Part shown: piece after piece, positions 18,470-27,473 of the stretch
How the letters are laid out: the number at the start of each line of letters is the position of its first letter
Position numbering within the stretch: the stretch's first letter is position 1
Source: Thiothrix unzii
GTDB lineage: Bacteria > Pseudomonadota > Gammaproteobacteria > Thiotrichales > Thiotrichaceae
Assembly (NCBI RefSeq): GCF_017901175.1
Contig: NZ_CP072793.1
Coordinates: 1,612,001-1,676,000, forward strand
DNA length: 64,000 bases
Direction of reading: 5' to 3'
Program-made: the position numbers and the translations under genes
Notes under the pieces: generated by a model
The model's database searches: none
Told to the model about the DNA's origin: nothing
The model's input: the letters and a program-made list of their open reading frames with translations, nothing else

Positions 18470-19024
18470 ATGAAAATGCTTGCGCTGATCCTCATTCCAC
18501 TCATGCTACTAAGTGCTTGCCAAAAAGACTTAACCGCTCAACAACGTAAATTGCAGGAGAAACTGCCCAGTGATGCCGAACTCACCGCCGCAGGTACATT
18601 AATTGCGCAAGGGCAAGTCGTCCACATTGCTGACGGCGACAGTTTAACCGTGCTTGCCAGCAATAAAGAGTCGTTTAAGATTCGGCTGCAAGGCATTGAT
18701 GCACCAGAGCGCGGGCAAGCTTTTGGTAAATATTGCAAAGAGCAACTGGGGCAATTAACCAACGGCAAAACGGTGCAAGTGGAAGCCTATAAACATGATA
18801 AATACGGGCGTATTATTGCCAAAATTAGCGTCGATGACAGTGATGTGGCGTTAACCCTATTGCGTCAAGGGTGCGGCTGGCACTATGTCGCTTATGCCAA
18901 AGAACAAAGCCCTCGTGACAGTAAAGCCTATGCCAAAGCTGAAAAACAAGCACGCGCCGCGCAAAAAGGCTTATGGCAAGATGCACATCCGGTAGCACCG
19001 TGGGATTACCGCCGCCAAAAATAG
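18470..19024 (+). CDS. Thermonuclease-family lipoprotein
   Basis: Starting at ATG 18470, the 184-residue protein has a lipoprotein signal peptide with lipobox LLSAC near residue 15. A staphylococcal-nuclease fold follows: [33 protein letters not shown] and [12 protein letters not shown]. The Asp, Arg and Glu residues of the SNase active site are present (DGD, R in [11 protein letters not shown] in KYGR). It is likely anchored at the periplasmic face of a membrane and degrades nucleic acids. Confidence 0.9.
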   Translation: MKMLALILIPLMLLSACQKDLTAQQRKLQEKLPSDAELTAAGTLIAQGQVVHIADGDSLTVLASNKESFKIRLQGIDAPERGQAFGKYCKEQLGQLTNGKTVQVEAYKHDKYGRIIAKISVDDSDVALTLLRQGCGWHYVAYAKEQSPRDSKAYAKAEKQARAAQKGLWQDAHPVAPWDYRRQK

Positions 19025-19104
19025 CCGTTTATCATTTCGTTAACAGCAAAAAGCGGGCGTAACGCCTATGCTTAACACCAAGACTTGCTTGCGGAGCGCA
19101 CTTC

Positions 19105-21189
19105 ATGGACGACAATCAGACACTTCCTTTAATCTTAGCCGGGCCAATTTTACGGCGGGTAACAGCAGATTCCGTTACCGTGTGGTTAGCCACAAGCCGA
19201 CGGCTTGATGTCACTTTGCGGATTTATGATCTGGCAGGTGAACAGGTGGGTTCATCGGTAATGCCTGATTCGATGACGCAGCAACGTGATACTTGGGTGG
19301 GTTCATTACAAAGCCACGCCAATTTAGGCACACAGCTACACGTCACCCTGATCGAAGCGCGACCGGATCGAACTGGCGACCCGTTTCCACAGGATGTGTT
19401 GTTACGTTATAACTTATTCGATGCTCAGGAAAACCCCTTACCTGAGATTACGGATGTGTGCTTAGACGGGGAACCGTTACCGGGGTTTTACATTCCACAA
19501 CACCTGCAAATGTTTGCGTATGGCTCGTGCCGCAAACCACACGGCCCTTCGTTTGATGATCAGGAAAAAACCCAACACCAAGATTCACTGGCATTGTTAG
19601 CCGGTCATTTAAGTGACAATGTACAAAATTTAGCGAATCGCCCCTCGCATTTATTTTTGGTCGGCGACCAGATTTATGCTGATGAAGTCCCTGAAATCGT
19701 CATGGATAGCCTCAAAAAAATCGCGGTAACGTTGGTGGGTCATGATATTCCTCTGCCGTGCGGCGCAATATTAAGCAACATTGACAGCACACAACGCACC
19801 GCGTTGAAAGCCGAATGCGGGTTGACCTCCAATTGCCCCGATATGCACTTAATGGGCTTTGGCGAATTCGCGGCTATGTATTTGTTAGTCATGGGTAATC
19901 GCATTGGCTTTAGCCTTCCTGAAAAAACCGTGACTAGTCCCGCGCTGGACAGTTTGCGGGATTTCCTTGCCAGCCAAGCGCAAGTGCGCAAAACCTTGGC
20001 CAATATTCCCACCTACATGATGTTTGATGACCACGACGTAACCGATGACTGGAATATCAATCGCAGTTGGTACAATCAGGTACATTCCAGTGTTTCCGGC
20101 AGTCGCATAGTGTCTAACGCACTGGCGGCATTTTGGGCATTTCAAAGTTGGGGCAATGAACCGGCGCAATTTAATCAGGAGTTTATCGACACGTTACAGA
20201 ATCACCTGATTGTTCCTGAGAATAGTGAATACGCCAAACACTACGATTTCACGCTGCGTAAATTCCATCAGTGGAGTTTTGTGCTGCCAACCACACCACC
20301 GATTTTTGTGCTGGATTGCCGCACCCAGCGCGACTTTGGCTCGTTCAATTCCCCGCCGAAATTGTTGGATCATTACGCACTGGACTCGCTCCACGAAACA
20401 TGGTTCAAGCTGCCCGCCGAACAAAAACAAGACACGGTAACGCCAATATTTATTACCGGCACGCCAGTTTTTGGATTTTCGGTAATTGAAGGGGTGCAAC
20501 AACTCGCCTATCGCGTAGGCTTTTTGCTGGGCATTGCCAATGGCAAACTCGCCCCCAGCCGCCTTGATATTGAAAGCTGGATCGCCAATCGCCAAGGCTT
20601 TTCAATGTTTTTAAATGCCATTTTGTATCGGATGGGCTACAAAAAAGCCACGTTCATTGCCGGTGATGTGCATTACTCCTTTGCCAACCACGCGACTTAC
20701 ACCAGCCAAATCGCCCCTGATGACGTGCAAACGCTCGAATGCCTGCAATTAACCAGCAGTGCCTTGCGCAACACACCTGAAGCGGGGCGTGCCTTAGAAA
20801 CTTTCCTCGCCAATGACATTACCAAAGTACGGCGCGGACACAGCAAACCCGAAACCTTGGCTTGGTGGTATCGCTTATTTTTCTGGCGTTTTCTGAAAAA
20901 AGACATATGGAAACTTGAAGTCGTCGGCATTCCCGGTAAAGCGGTACAACCGCGCCCGACAATCGAACCAAAAACTTGGTGGGAACCTTTAGCCGCTAAG
21001 ACTTTACAAAAGCTATGGCACTGGCTCGAACAAAAAGACGGCAAGTCACGCACCGACCCCAATACCTACTGGATTACCTGCCGCCCGAATGTCGGCTTGG
21101 TGTATCTGGAACAAGGTCATGTGGTTAAACAGGTGTTGTTATCCGGCGATGACCGTGAAGGAAACTTGACATATACCGTGACAAAATAA
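19105..21189 (+). CDS. PhoD-like metallophosphatase
   Basis: This 694-residue protein has an N-terminal beta-sandwich region (about 1-125) and a PhoD-type metallophosphoesterase domain with YGSCRKPHG, LVGDQIYADEVP, MFDDHDVTDDWN and FIAGDVHYSFANHATY, which supply the metal ligands. Family members are phosphodiesterases or alkaline phosphatases. Classic PhoD is Tat-exported, but this start (MDDNQTLPLILAGPILRRV) shows no twin-arginine signal, so the protein may act in the cytosol. No Pho box is visible upstream. The C-terminal 150 residues are poorly conserved to my eye. Confidence 0.85.
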   Translation: MDDNQTLPLILAGPILRRVTADSVTVWLATSRRLDVTLRIYDLAGEQVGSSVMPDSMTQQRDTWVGSLQSHANLGTQLHVTLIEARPDRTGDPFPQDVLLRYNLFDAQENPLPEITDVCLDGEPLPGFYIPQHLQMFAYGSCRKPHGPSFDDQEKTQHQDSLALLAGHLSDNVQNLANRPSHLFLVGDQIYADEVPEIVMDSLKKIAVTLVGHDIPLPCGAILSNIDSTQRTALKAECGLTSNCPDMHLMGFGEFAAMYLLVMGNRIGFSLPEKTVTSPALDSLRDFLASQAQVRKTLANIPTYMMFDDHDVTDDWNINRSWYNQVHSSVSGSRIVSNALAAFWAFQSWGNEPAQFNQEFIDTLQNHLIVPENSEYAKHYDFTLRKFHQWSFVLPTTPPIFVLDCRTQRDFGSFNSPPKLLDHYALDSLHETWFKLPAEQKQDTVTPIFITGTPVFGFSVIEGVQQLAYRVGFLLGIANGKLAPSRLDIESWIANRQGFSMFLNAILYRMGYKKATFIAGDVHYSFANHATYTSQIAPDDVQTLECLQLTSSALRNTPEAGRALETFLANDITKVRRGHSKPETLAWWYRLFFWRFLKKDIWKLEVVGIPGKAVQPRPTIEPKTWWEPLAAKTLQKLWHWLEQKDGKSRTDPNTYWITCRPNVGLVYLEQGHVVKQVLLSGDDREGNLTYTVTK

Positions 21190-21355
21190 TCACGATAATT
21201 ACACAAGACTTATAAGGAATTACCCTAACCAGTAGTAAATTATTCCTAAATTTGACAAAACCCTACAAAAAATTCGTTTTTTAGTCATTTGCTGCATCCA
21301 TCACGCATACTTGACCGTACAGGTAAGGTATAAGTTTTAATAAGGAACGCGGGAA

Positions 21356-22702
21356 ATGTACAGGAAGAAGATTGCAGTCATTGGGTCTGGCATTACAGGG
21401 TTAGCTTCCGCGTGGCTACTCCATAAACAATACGATGTCACCCTGTTTGAAAAGAACGCCTACATCGGCGGGCATACCCACACCATCGACGTACCCGAAG
21501 CAGACTGCCAAGTGCCCGTCGATACCGGCTTTATCGTCTACAACGACCGCAACTACCCCAACCTCATTGGGCTATTCGCACAACTCGGCATTCCCACCCG
21601 CGACACCGATATGTCGTTCGGATTCTCGCTGAACCAAGGCGAATTGGAATATTCCGGCTCTAGCCTCAATACCCTGTTTGCACAACGCAAAAACCTGTTC
21701 CGCCTGAGCCACTGGCGTTTGCTCAAAGAAATCATGCGCTTCAACAAAGTGGCGCACCGCTTGCTCGAAAACCCCGTTGCCGTCCCCGACATGAGTTTGG
21801 GTGAAATGCTCGACGCGCATCAGTTTTCCCGCGATATGCGCGAACATTACCTGTTGCCAATGGGTGCGGCGATTTGGTCATGCCCCGTTGACACCATGCT
21901 CGCATTTCCCGCGCTCAGCTTCCTCCGCTTCTTCGCCAACCACGGTTTGATCGACATTCAAAACCGTCCCCAATGGCGCACCGTTTGCGGCGGAAGTTCT
22001 GTTTACGTGCGCAAACTTCTCGCCGAAATGGGCGACAAAATCACCATTCAATCCGGCGCAATACGTGTCGAACGCAGCACCACGCAAGCCAGCGTCTTCA
22101 CCGATAGCACCCAACACGACTTTGATGCGGTGATTTTTGCCTGCCACGCCGATGAAGCATTGGCTTTACTGGCACAACCCAGCGCGGAAGAACAACGCAT
22201 CCTCGGTTGCTTCCGCTACGAAAAAAACCAGACCTATTTGCACACCGATACGAATCTCATGCCCGTTAATCGCAAAGTGTGGTCGTCGTGGAATTACCTC
22301 GCCACCAGCCAGCCAGAATACGCCAACGCTCGCCAACAAATGACCGCGACCTATTGGATGAATAACCTGCAAGGGCTGGACACCAGCACCGATTATTTCG
22401 TCACCCTCAACCCGTATCAGTTGCCGCGTGACGAGCACATCATTACCGAAATGACTTACGAACACCCGATCTTCGACCAAGCTGCCGTCGCCGCCCAACC
22501 ACAACTTGCCAGCCTGCAAGGGCAACAGCAGTCATGGTTCTGTGGCAGTTACCACCGCTACGGCTTCCACGAAGATGCCATCGCTTCGGCGGTGAGGGTT
22601 TGTCAGGATTTCGGCGTTACCCCGGTTTGGGTCAAAGCACAGGAAACGACGACTCCTCAGCCTGTGCTTCCGTTGTCGATAGCTGGGGCGGTCACACCAT
22701 GA
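21356..22702 (+). CDS. FAD-dependent amine-oxidase-like oxidoreductase
   Basis: This 448-residue flavoprotein starts with the dinucleotide-binding motif KKIAVIGSGITGLASAWLL and continues with an FEKNAYIGGHTHT motif. It belongs to the NAD(P)-binding oxidoreductase group always found beside DUF1365 and CFA-type methyltransferase genes. It overlaps the DUF1365 gene by 4 bp. In related clusters these enzymes are linked to modification of unsaturated fatty acyl chains, so a desaturase or oxidase role on membrane lipids is plausible but inferred. The preceding 166 bp are AT-rich and contain a TTGACA at 21252-21257, without a convincing -10. Confidence 0.85.
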   Translation: MYRKKIAVIGSGITGLASAWLLHKQYDVTLFEKNAYIGGHTHTIDVPEADCQVPVDTGFIVYNDRNYPNLIGLFAQLGIPTRDTDMSFGFSLNQGELEYSGSSLNTLFAQRKNLFRLSHWRLLKEIMRFNKVAHRLLENPVAVPDMSLGEMLDAHQFSRDMREHYLLPMGAAIWSCPVDTMLAFPALSFLRFFANHGLIDIQNRPQWRTVCGGSSVYVRKLLAEMGDKITIQSGAIRVERSTTQASVFTDSTQHDFDAVIFACHADEALALLAQPSAEEQRILGCFRYEKNQTYLHTDTNLMPVNRKVWSSWNYLATSQPEYANARQQMTATYWMNNLQGLDTSTDYFVTLNPYQLPRDEHIITEMTYEHPIFDQAAVAAQPQLASLQGQQQSWFCGSYHRYGFHEDAIASAVRVCQDFGVTPVWVKAQETTTPQPVLPLSIAGAVTP

Positions 22703-23463
22703 AAACGCTTGCACCTGCGGCTGCTGTCTTTCCCTCAACAGTCATGCACAGTCGGCGTTTTCCGGTGACTTACCGTTTCAGCTATCGCGTTTTTAGTTTG
22801 TTAGTGGACATCGACCGGCTGGATGAAGTCGGACGTACCCCACTGTTTTCCATCAACCGTTTCAACCTGTTCAGCCTTTACCAGCGTGACCACGGCGCAC
22901 GCGATGGTAGTGCATGGCGCGGATGGGCGGAAACCTTGTTGCGCGAGAATGGCATTGACGCTGCTATTGGCAACATCCAGTTACTGTGTTTCCCGCGTAT
23001 CTTGGGTTATGGCTTTAACCCGTTAAGTATGTGGTTCTGCCATGACACGGCGGGCAACTTGCTGGCAGCCATTTGCGAAGTGCGTAATACCTTTGGTGAA
23101 CACCACCATTATTTGCTGCCGGTAGCCGCTAATGCCGCTATCGTCACCGGTAGCAAGCAGAAAGTGTTTCATGTGTCGCCCTTCATGGGGATGGATGCGC
23201 GGTATGAATTTTTCATCCATCCGCCAACTGAGACGGTAAAGATTCTAATCCACGAATACGAAGGCGATGAACTGGCACTGATTGCCAGCCAACAAGGGCA
23301 ACGCCAGCCGTTTACTACTGCTGTTTTGCTGCGGCAATTTGCACTCATCCCCTTCATGACTCTGAAAGTCATGCTCTTGATTCACTGGCAAGCCCTGAAA
23401 ATCTGGCTAAAAGGCGGCAAGTTTTATCGCAAGCCTGCGCCCCCAACGGAGACCGTAACCTAA
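22699..23463 (+). CDS. DUF1365 protein of the lipid-modification cluster
   Basis: With ATG 22699 (ATGA overlap with the previous stop) the protein has 254 residues and begins MKTLAPAAAVFPSTVMHSRRFPV. Conserved-looking blocks include RFPVTYRFSYRVFSLLVDID, LCFPRILGYGFNPLSMWFC and FHVSPFMGMDARYEF, which define DUF1365. Its biochemical role is not established, but it co-occurs with the FAD oxidoreductase and CFA-like methyltransferase. It overlaps the next gene by 1 bp. Confidence 0.88.
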   Translation: MKTLAPAAAVFPSTVMHSRRFPVTYRFSYRVFSLLVDIDRLDEVGRTPLFSINRFNLFSLYQRDHGARDGSAWRGWAETLLRENGIDAAIGNIQLLCFPRILGYGFNPLSMWFCHDTAGNLLAAICEVRNTFGEHHHYLLPVAANAAIVTGSKQKVFHVSPFMGMDARYEFFIHPPTETVKILIHEYEGDELALIASQQGQRQPFTTAVLLRQFALIPFMTLKVMLLIHWQALKIWLKGGKFYRKPAPPTETVT

Positions 23464-24680
23464 TGCCCTTAGAAACCACCCTGAACCCGCCATTAGTACC
23501 CCGTTTTGATCACCTGCCCACCCTGAAACGCTGGTTATTAGCAACCTTTGCCCGCATTCAATACGGGCGGCTCAGCATTCATTTGGATGGCGAATATTAC
23601 GTGTTGGGGCATTCCGACGAATTGCACGCCAGCATTCACATTCACCGCCCCTTGCGCCTCGCGCTGAAATGTTTGACAAAAGGCGATTTGGGATTCGGTG
23701 AAGCCTATATTGCGGGCGATTGGTCAAGCGATCATCCGGCGGATTTGCTGACCCTGTTACTGCGCAATTGGGAACAATTCGGCAACACCTTGGATAGCCG
23801 CAAGCTGCTACGCAAACCTGCCAACTGGTTTCACCAACTGCGCCGCAACAGCGTCCGCAATAGCCGCAAGAACATTGCCCACCATTACGACATGGGCAAC
23901 GATTTCTACCGCGAATGGCTAGACAGCACCATGACGTATTCGTCAGCGTTGTACACCACCCCAGAATTAACCTTGGAACAGGCGCAACGTGCCAAATATC
24001 AGCGGATTCTGGATGAATTGCAGGTGCAAGCGGGGCAAACCGTGCTGGAAATCGGTTGCGGTTGGGGCGGTTTCGCGGAAATGGCAGCCGAACAGGGCTG
24101 CAAAGTACATGGCATTACCCTTTCCAGCGAACAATTGGCTTGGGCGCAACAACGTTTGGAACGCTTCGGCGAACAAACCGTGCTGGAATTGCGCGATTAC
24201 CGCCACCTGGAAGGCACTTACGACCACATTGTCTCGATTGAAATGTTTGAGGCGGTGGGCGAACAGTATTGGGAAACCTATTTCCAAACGCTGCAACGCC
24301 ACCTCAAACCGGGCGGACGTGCCGTGCTGCAAATCATCACCATTGGCGATGACTGGTTTGAAACCTACCGTTCGCGGGCGGATTACATCCAACGCTATAT
24401 CTTTCCCGGTGGCATGTTGCCGAACCCTGCCAACCTCGAAAAGCTGGTGGCGGGTAGTCACCTCAAGCAGATTAATCAGGTTGGTTTCGGCAAAGATTAT
24501 GCGCGGACACTGCGCGAATGGGATGAACGTTTCATCGCCGCCTTGCCAACGCTGCGCCCGCTGGGGTATGACCAACGCTTTGAACGTTTGTGGCGTTATT
24601 ACCTCGCGTATTGCGAAGCGGGTTTCAATGAGGAACGCATCGACGTGATTCAGGTAACGCTGGAGAAACCCTTGTCATGA
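23463..24680 (+). CDS. Cyclopropane-fatty-acyl-phospholipid synthase family methyltransferase
   Basis: This 405-residue SAM-dependent enzyme has an N-terminal lipid-binding domain (about 1-130) and a methyltransferase domain with HHYDMGNDFYREWLDSTMTYSSA and the SAM motif VLEIGCGWGGFAEMAA near residue 195. Family members add a methylene or methyl group to the double bond of membrane acyl chains. The neighbourhood (DUF1365, FAD oxidoreductase) suggests it may be the methyltransferase of a specialised pathway, for instance furan or methylated fatty acids, rather than a housekeeping Cfa. Confidence 0.9.
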   Translation: MPLETTLNPPLVPRFDHLPTLKRWLLATFARIQYGRLSIHLDGEYYVLGHSDELHASIHIHRPLRLALKCLTKGDLGFGEAYIAGDWSSDHPADLLTLLLRNWEQFGNTLDSRKLLRKPANWFHQLRRNSVRNSRKNIAHHYDMGNDFYREWLDSTMTYSSALYTTPELTLEQAQRAKYQRILDELQVQAGQTVLEIGCGWGGFAEMAAEQGCKVHGITLSSEQLAWAQQRLERFGEQTVLELRDYRHLEGTYDHIVSIEMFEAVGEQYWETYFQTLQRHLKPGGRAVLQIITIGDDWFETYRSRADYIQRYIFPGGMLPNPANLEKLVAGSHLKQINQVGFGKDYARTLREWDERFIAALPTLRPLGYDQRFERLWRYYLAYCEAGFNEERIDVIQVTLEKPLS

Positions 24681-26041
24681 AAGCCGCCCATTATCGCCAG
24701 TTGCTGTTTTACGGCTTACCGGGGCTGCCGTTGGCGATGTTGGGCTTACCCTTGTATGTGTATTTGCCGTCGTTTTATGCGCAAGAGTGGCATCTGTCAC
24801 TGACGGTGATTGGCATTGCACTACTGGCGGCTCGCGGCTTTGATGTGATTACTGACCCGCTGATTGGTTGGGCAAACGACAAAATCAACAGCCGTATCGG
24901 GCGGCGCAAATTGTTCATCTTATTGGGGATGCCGTTATTGCTGGTGGGGCTGGATTATTTGCTGCGCCCCGTCGGTAATGTCGATGGACTTTACCTGTTC
25001 ACCTGGTCAATGGTCACGTATTTGGGTTGGACATTGATCAGCATCCCCTGGCAAGCGTGGGGGTCGGAAATGACCCACGATTACCACGGCAAAAGTGCCT
25101 TATCCGCCAGTCGTGAGGTGTTTGCCATCCTCGGTACAGTGGTGGTGATTAGCTTGCCGTTTTTGATCGGCGCAATGGATAACATTGCACTCACGCTCGA
25201 TACCCTTGCCAAGTTGTTGTGGGTGTTATTGCCCTTGAGTCTTTTTCCCGCGTTGCTGTGGTTGGTGGAACGCCGCCAAGTGCGTCGGTTCGCGCCGTTG
25301 CGCAAGGTGGGCAGCATTCTCTCCGCACATCCCGCGATACGCCAGTTGCTGCCCGCTTATTTTGTTAACAGTTTAGCCAATGCCCTGCCCGCTACCTCGT
25401 TCATTTTGTTTGTGACCCATGTATTGCAAGCCCCTGAACAGGTCGGCATGGTGCTAATGGTGTACTTCCTCAGCGGTATTGTTGGTCTCCCGCTGTGGTT
25501 GTGGCTCGCTCGGCGCATCGACAAAAGTCGGGCATGGGTATTGGCTCTTGTGTTATCGGTGGCGGCATTTGTGTGGGTTCCGTTTTTGGGCGCAGGCGAT
25601 GTGTACGGGTTTCTCGCGGTTTGTGTGATCAGTGGTTTGGCGTTGGGGGCTGATATGGCGTTGCCTGCGTCAATGCAAGCCGATATTGCTCAGCAAATGG
25701 AACATCAGGGCAATCCGCAGACCGGCTTGCTGTTTGGTTTGTGGGGGTTGCTGACGAAATTGGCACTCGCTTTGGCGGTGGGGATTGCGTTTCCGTTGTT
25801 GGATTGGGCGGGCTTTGCGCAAGAGGCAGCCCTGCAAACCGATACAACTTTATTAACGATGGCTTTATTGTACGCCGGACTGCCTGTATTGCTGAAAAGC
25901 TGGGTGATTTGGCGCATGTGGCGATTTCCCTTCAGTGAAGTCGATTTTCGGGATTATTGGGAGATGAGTTATGCGAATGCGCTCTATTCTGTTCACCCTT
26001 CTGCTATTCATGATAAGCGGGTGCAGCAACATGAAGATTGA
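24677..26041 (+). CDS. MFS transporter, GPH/MelB type
   Basis: This 454-residue membrane protein has about 12 hydrophobic segments and the MelB-type motif ARGFDVITDPLIGWANDKINSRIGRRK. It overlaps the methyltransferase gene by 4 bp and the following lipoprotein gene by 71 bp. Transporters of this type are regular members of the CFA/DUF1365 cluster, where the substrate is unknown; a lipid precursor or lipid flipping is conceivable but unsupported. Confidence 0.87.
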   Translation: MKAAHYRQLLFYGLPGLPLAMLGLPLYVYLPSFYAQEWHLSLTVIGIALLAARGFDVITDPLIGWANDKINSRIGRRKLFILLGMPLLLVGLDYLLRPVGNVDGLYLFTWSMVTYLGWTLISIPWQAWGSEMTHDYHGKSALSASREVFAILGTVVVISLPFLIGAMDNIALTLDTLAKLLWVLLPLSLFPALLWLVERRQVRRFAPLRKVGSILSAHPAIRQLLPAYFVNSLANALPATSFILFVTHVLQAPEQVGMVLMVYFLSGIVGLPLWLWLARRIDKSRAWVLALVLSVAAFVWVPFLGAGDVYGFLAVCVISGLALGADMALPASMQADIAQQMEHQGNPQTGLLFGLWGLLTKLALALAVGIAFPLLDWAGFAQEAALQTDTTLLTMALLYAGLPVLLKSWVIWRMWRFPFSEVDFRDYWEMSYANALYSVHPSAIHDKRVQQHED

Positions 26042-26501
26042 AGATTACGCCGCGTTTGAACCAAAACTGGATCTATTTGCCTATTTTCAGGGCAATACCC
26101 GTGGTTGGGGCGTGTTTCAGGATCGCAGCGGCGCGTTGAAACGCCAGTTCGTGGTCGACATCAAAGGCGAGGTCAACAAGGATGGTGAGTTGGTGATGAC
26201 CGAAGATTTCGTGTGGAATGACGGCGAAATCTCCCAACGCATCTGGTACATCCGCAAACAAGACGCACACCGTTACAGCGGGCGAGCGGCGGATGTGGTC
26301 GGCGAAGCGCAAGGCGTGGCTTACGGCAATGCGCTCAATTGGCAATACGATTTGAATCTGCCGGTGGATGGCAAAGTCTGGCAGGTGCATTTCGATGATT
26401 GGATGTATTTGCAACCGGATGGCGTATTGCTGAACCGCGCAAAGATGAGCAAGTTTGGTTTCACCTTGGGTGAAGTGACGATTGCGTTCCAAAAAAAGTA
26501 A
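25971..26501 (+). CDS. DUF3833 family lipoprotein
   Basis: The 176-residue protein begins MRMRSILFTLLLFMISGCSN, a lipoprotein signal with Cys at residue 18. DUF3833 blocks such as YFQGNTRGWGVFQDRSG, VWNDGEISQRIWYI and WMYLQPDGVLLNRAKMSKFGF follow. These proteins accompany CFA/DUF1365 clusters and may bind a lipid product at the outer face of a membrane. The long 71-bp overlap with the transporter gene looks real, since both frames are fully conserved-looking. Confidence 0.88.
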   Translation: MRMRSILFTLLLFMISGCSNMKIEDYAAFEPKLDLFAYFQGNTRGWGVFQDRSGALKRQFVVDIKGEVNKDGELVMTEDFVWNDGEISQRIWYIRKQDAHRYSGRAADVVGEAQGVAYGNALNWQYDLNLPVDGKVWQVHFDDWMYLQPDGVLLNRAKMSKFGFTLGEVTIAFQKK

Positions 26502-26549
26502 GGGGTAGCGAGATATTATAGTGTACTAGCCGTTTTTCCCGACTCCATC

Positions 26550-26555
26550 TACAAT
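26550..26555 (+). promoter_or_regulatory. -10-like element before the LOV gene
   Basis: TACAAT lies 39 bp before the ATG of the LOV photoreceptor gene, in the 92-bp gap after the DUF3833 gene. No clear -35 is present at the right distance, which would fit an activated or alternative-sigma promoter. It is possible that the gene is simply the last one of the upstream operon. Confidence 0.3.
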
Positions 26556-26593
26556 ACAGATTCTTAACATGACATTGTTCAGGATCATTCTTC

Positions 26594-27040
26594 ATGGCCG
26601 ACACACTTGCGACAAGCATACGCCCGGATCTGTTACAGGCATTGATGGATCATGCCGAACACTGTATTACCATTGCTGAACGTGAAGGCAATGACACTAT
26701 CCTGTTGTATGTTAATCGCGCCTTTGAGGAGATGACGGGCTACACATCCGACGAGTGCTTGTACAAAGATTGCCGCTTTTTGCAAAATGCTGACAACGAT
26801 CAACCTGAGCTTGCTAGCATTCGTGCTGCCATTGAAAGCAATCAGCCTATAAGAGCCGTGTTACGCAATTATCGTAAAGATGGGTCGCTGTTTTGGAATG
26901 ATCTGACTATTAGCCCCTATTTTGACCACGAGGAAGGCATCATGTATTACATTGGCGTACAAAAAGATGTCTCTCAAACCATTGCTTTACAAGAAGAATT
27001 GTCACAATTAAAAAAACGTCTGGCAGAATTGGAGGGCTGA
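26594..27040 (+). CDS. Short LOV-domain blue-light photoreceptor
   Basis: This 148-residue protein is almost entirely one LOV domain. The photoactive cysteine is Cys60 in KDCRFLQNA (the usual motif is GxNCRFLQ; here Gly is Tyr and Asn is Asp). FMN-coordinating residues expected in the fold are present: Gln64, Asn92 in NYRKDG, Asn102 in FWNDLTISP and Gln123 in YIGVQKDVS. The C-terminus (about 128-147) is a charged heptad-like helix, as in short LOV proteins that signal through dimer rearrangement. It has no output domain and lies at the junction of the two halves of the lipid-modification cluster. Confidence 0.9.
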   Translation: MADTLATSIRPDLLQALMDHAEHCITIAEREGNDTILLYVNRAFEEMTGYTSDECLYKDCRFLQNADNDQPELASIRAAIESNQPIRAVLRNYRKDGSLFWNDLTISPYFDHEEGIMYYIGVQKDVSQTIALQEELSQLKKRLAELEG

Positions 27041-27056
27041 TAAGCGAAGGGAATAT

Positions 27057-27473
27057 TTACGCTGCCAACCTCCCCCGCAACCAGCGCATCAACCAACCCA
27101 GCACGGGCAACTTACTGTAAATATGCTCTGCTGGATCCCAATAATCCACATGCTCGACCGCCAAACCTGCCGCATTAAACCGCACCACGCTCGTACCGGG
27201 GATTTCCCACGCCTCCCCTTTCAAAGTCTGAAAATGGTAATCCCAACGAATAAACAACACATCTCCCGCCAGCGCGTGATCCACAATCATAAAGCGCGAA
27301 TGCTGGGTAGTCGCAAACATGTGCGCAAAAACTCGCGTAATCGCCACCAACCCGCGCACATCATTAAACGGGTCTTTGAACCGCGCATCCGCCGCAAAAA
27401 TCCCCGCCAAACGCTCCAAGCCATCCGCCTGCAACGTCGTAAATGTCTGCAAATAACGTTCCACATGCTCCAT
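27057..27473 (-). CDS. NTF2/SnoaL-like protein
   Basis: This 138-residue protein starts MEHVERYLQTFTTLQADGLERL and contains FAADARFKDPFNDVRG and VEHVDYWDPAEHIY, typical of the nuclear-transport-factor-2 fold. Such proteins bind or isomerise small hydrophobic ligands. Its ATG overlaps the stop of the SDR gene, so the two are coupled. Members with this ending are regular partners of the SDR and CFA genes in similar clusters. It is convergent with the LOV gene, with a 16-bp gap. Confidence 0.85.
   Translation of the reverse strand: MEHVERYLQTFTTLQADGLERLAGIFAADARFKDPFNDVRGLVAITRVFAHMFATTQHSRFMIVDHALAGDVLFIRWDYHFQTLKGEAWEIPGTSVVRFNAAGLAVEHVDYWDPAEHIYSKLPVLGWLMRWLRGRLAA

Noticed and set aside
23967-24575. 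Reverse-strand 202-codon frame inside the CFA synthase-like gene
   Set aside because: It lies fully antisense to a gene with clear family motifs and shows no recognisable domain.
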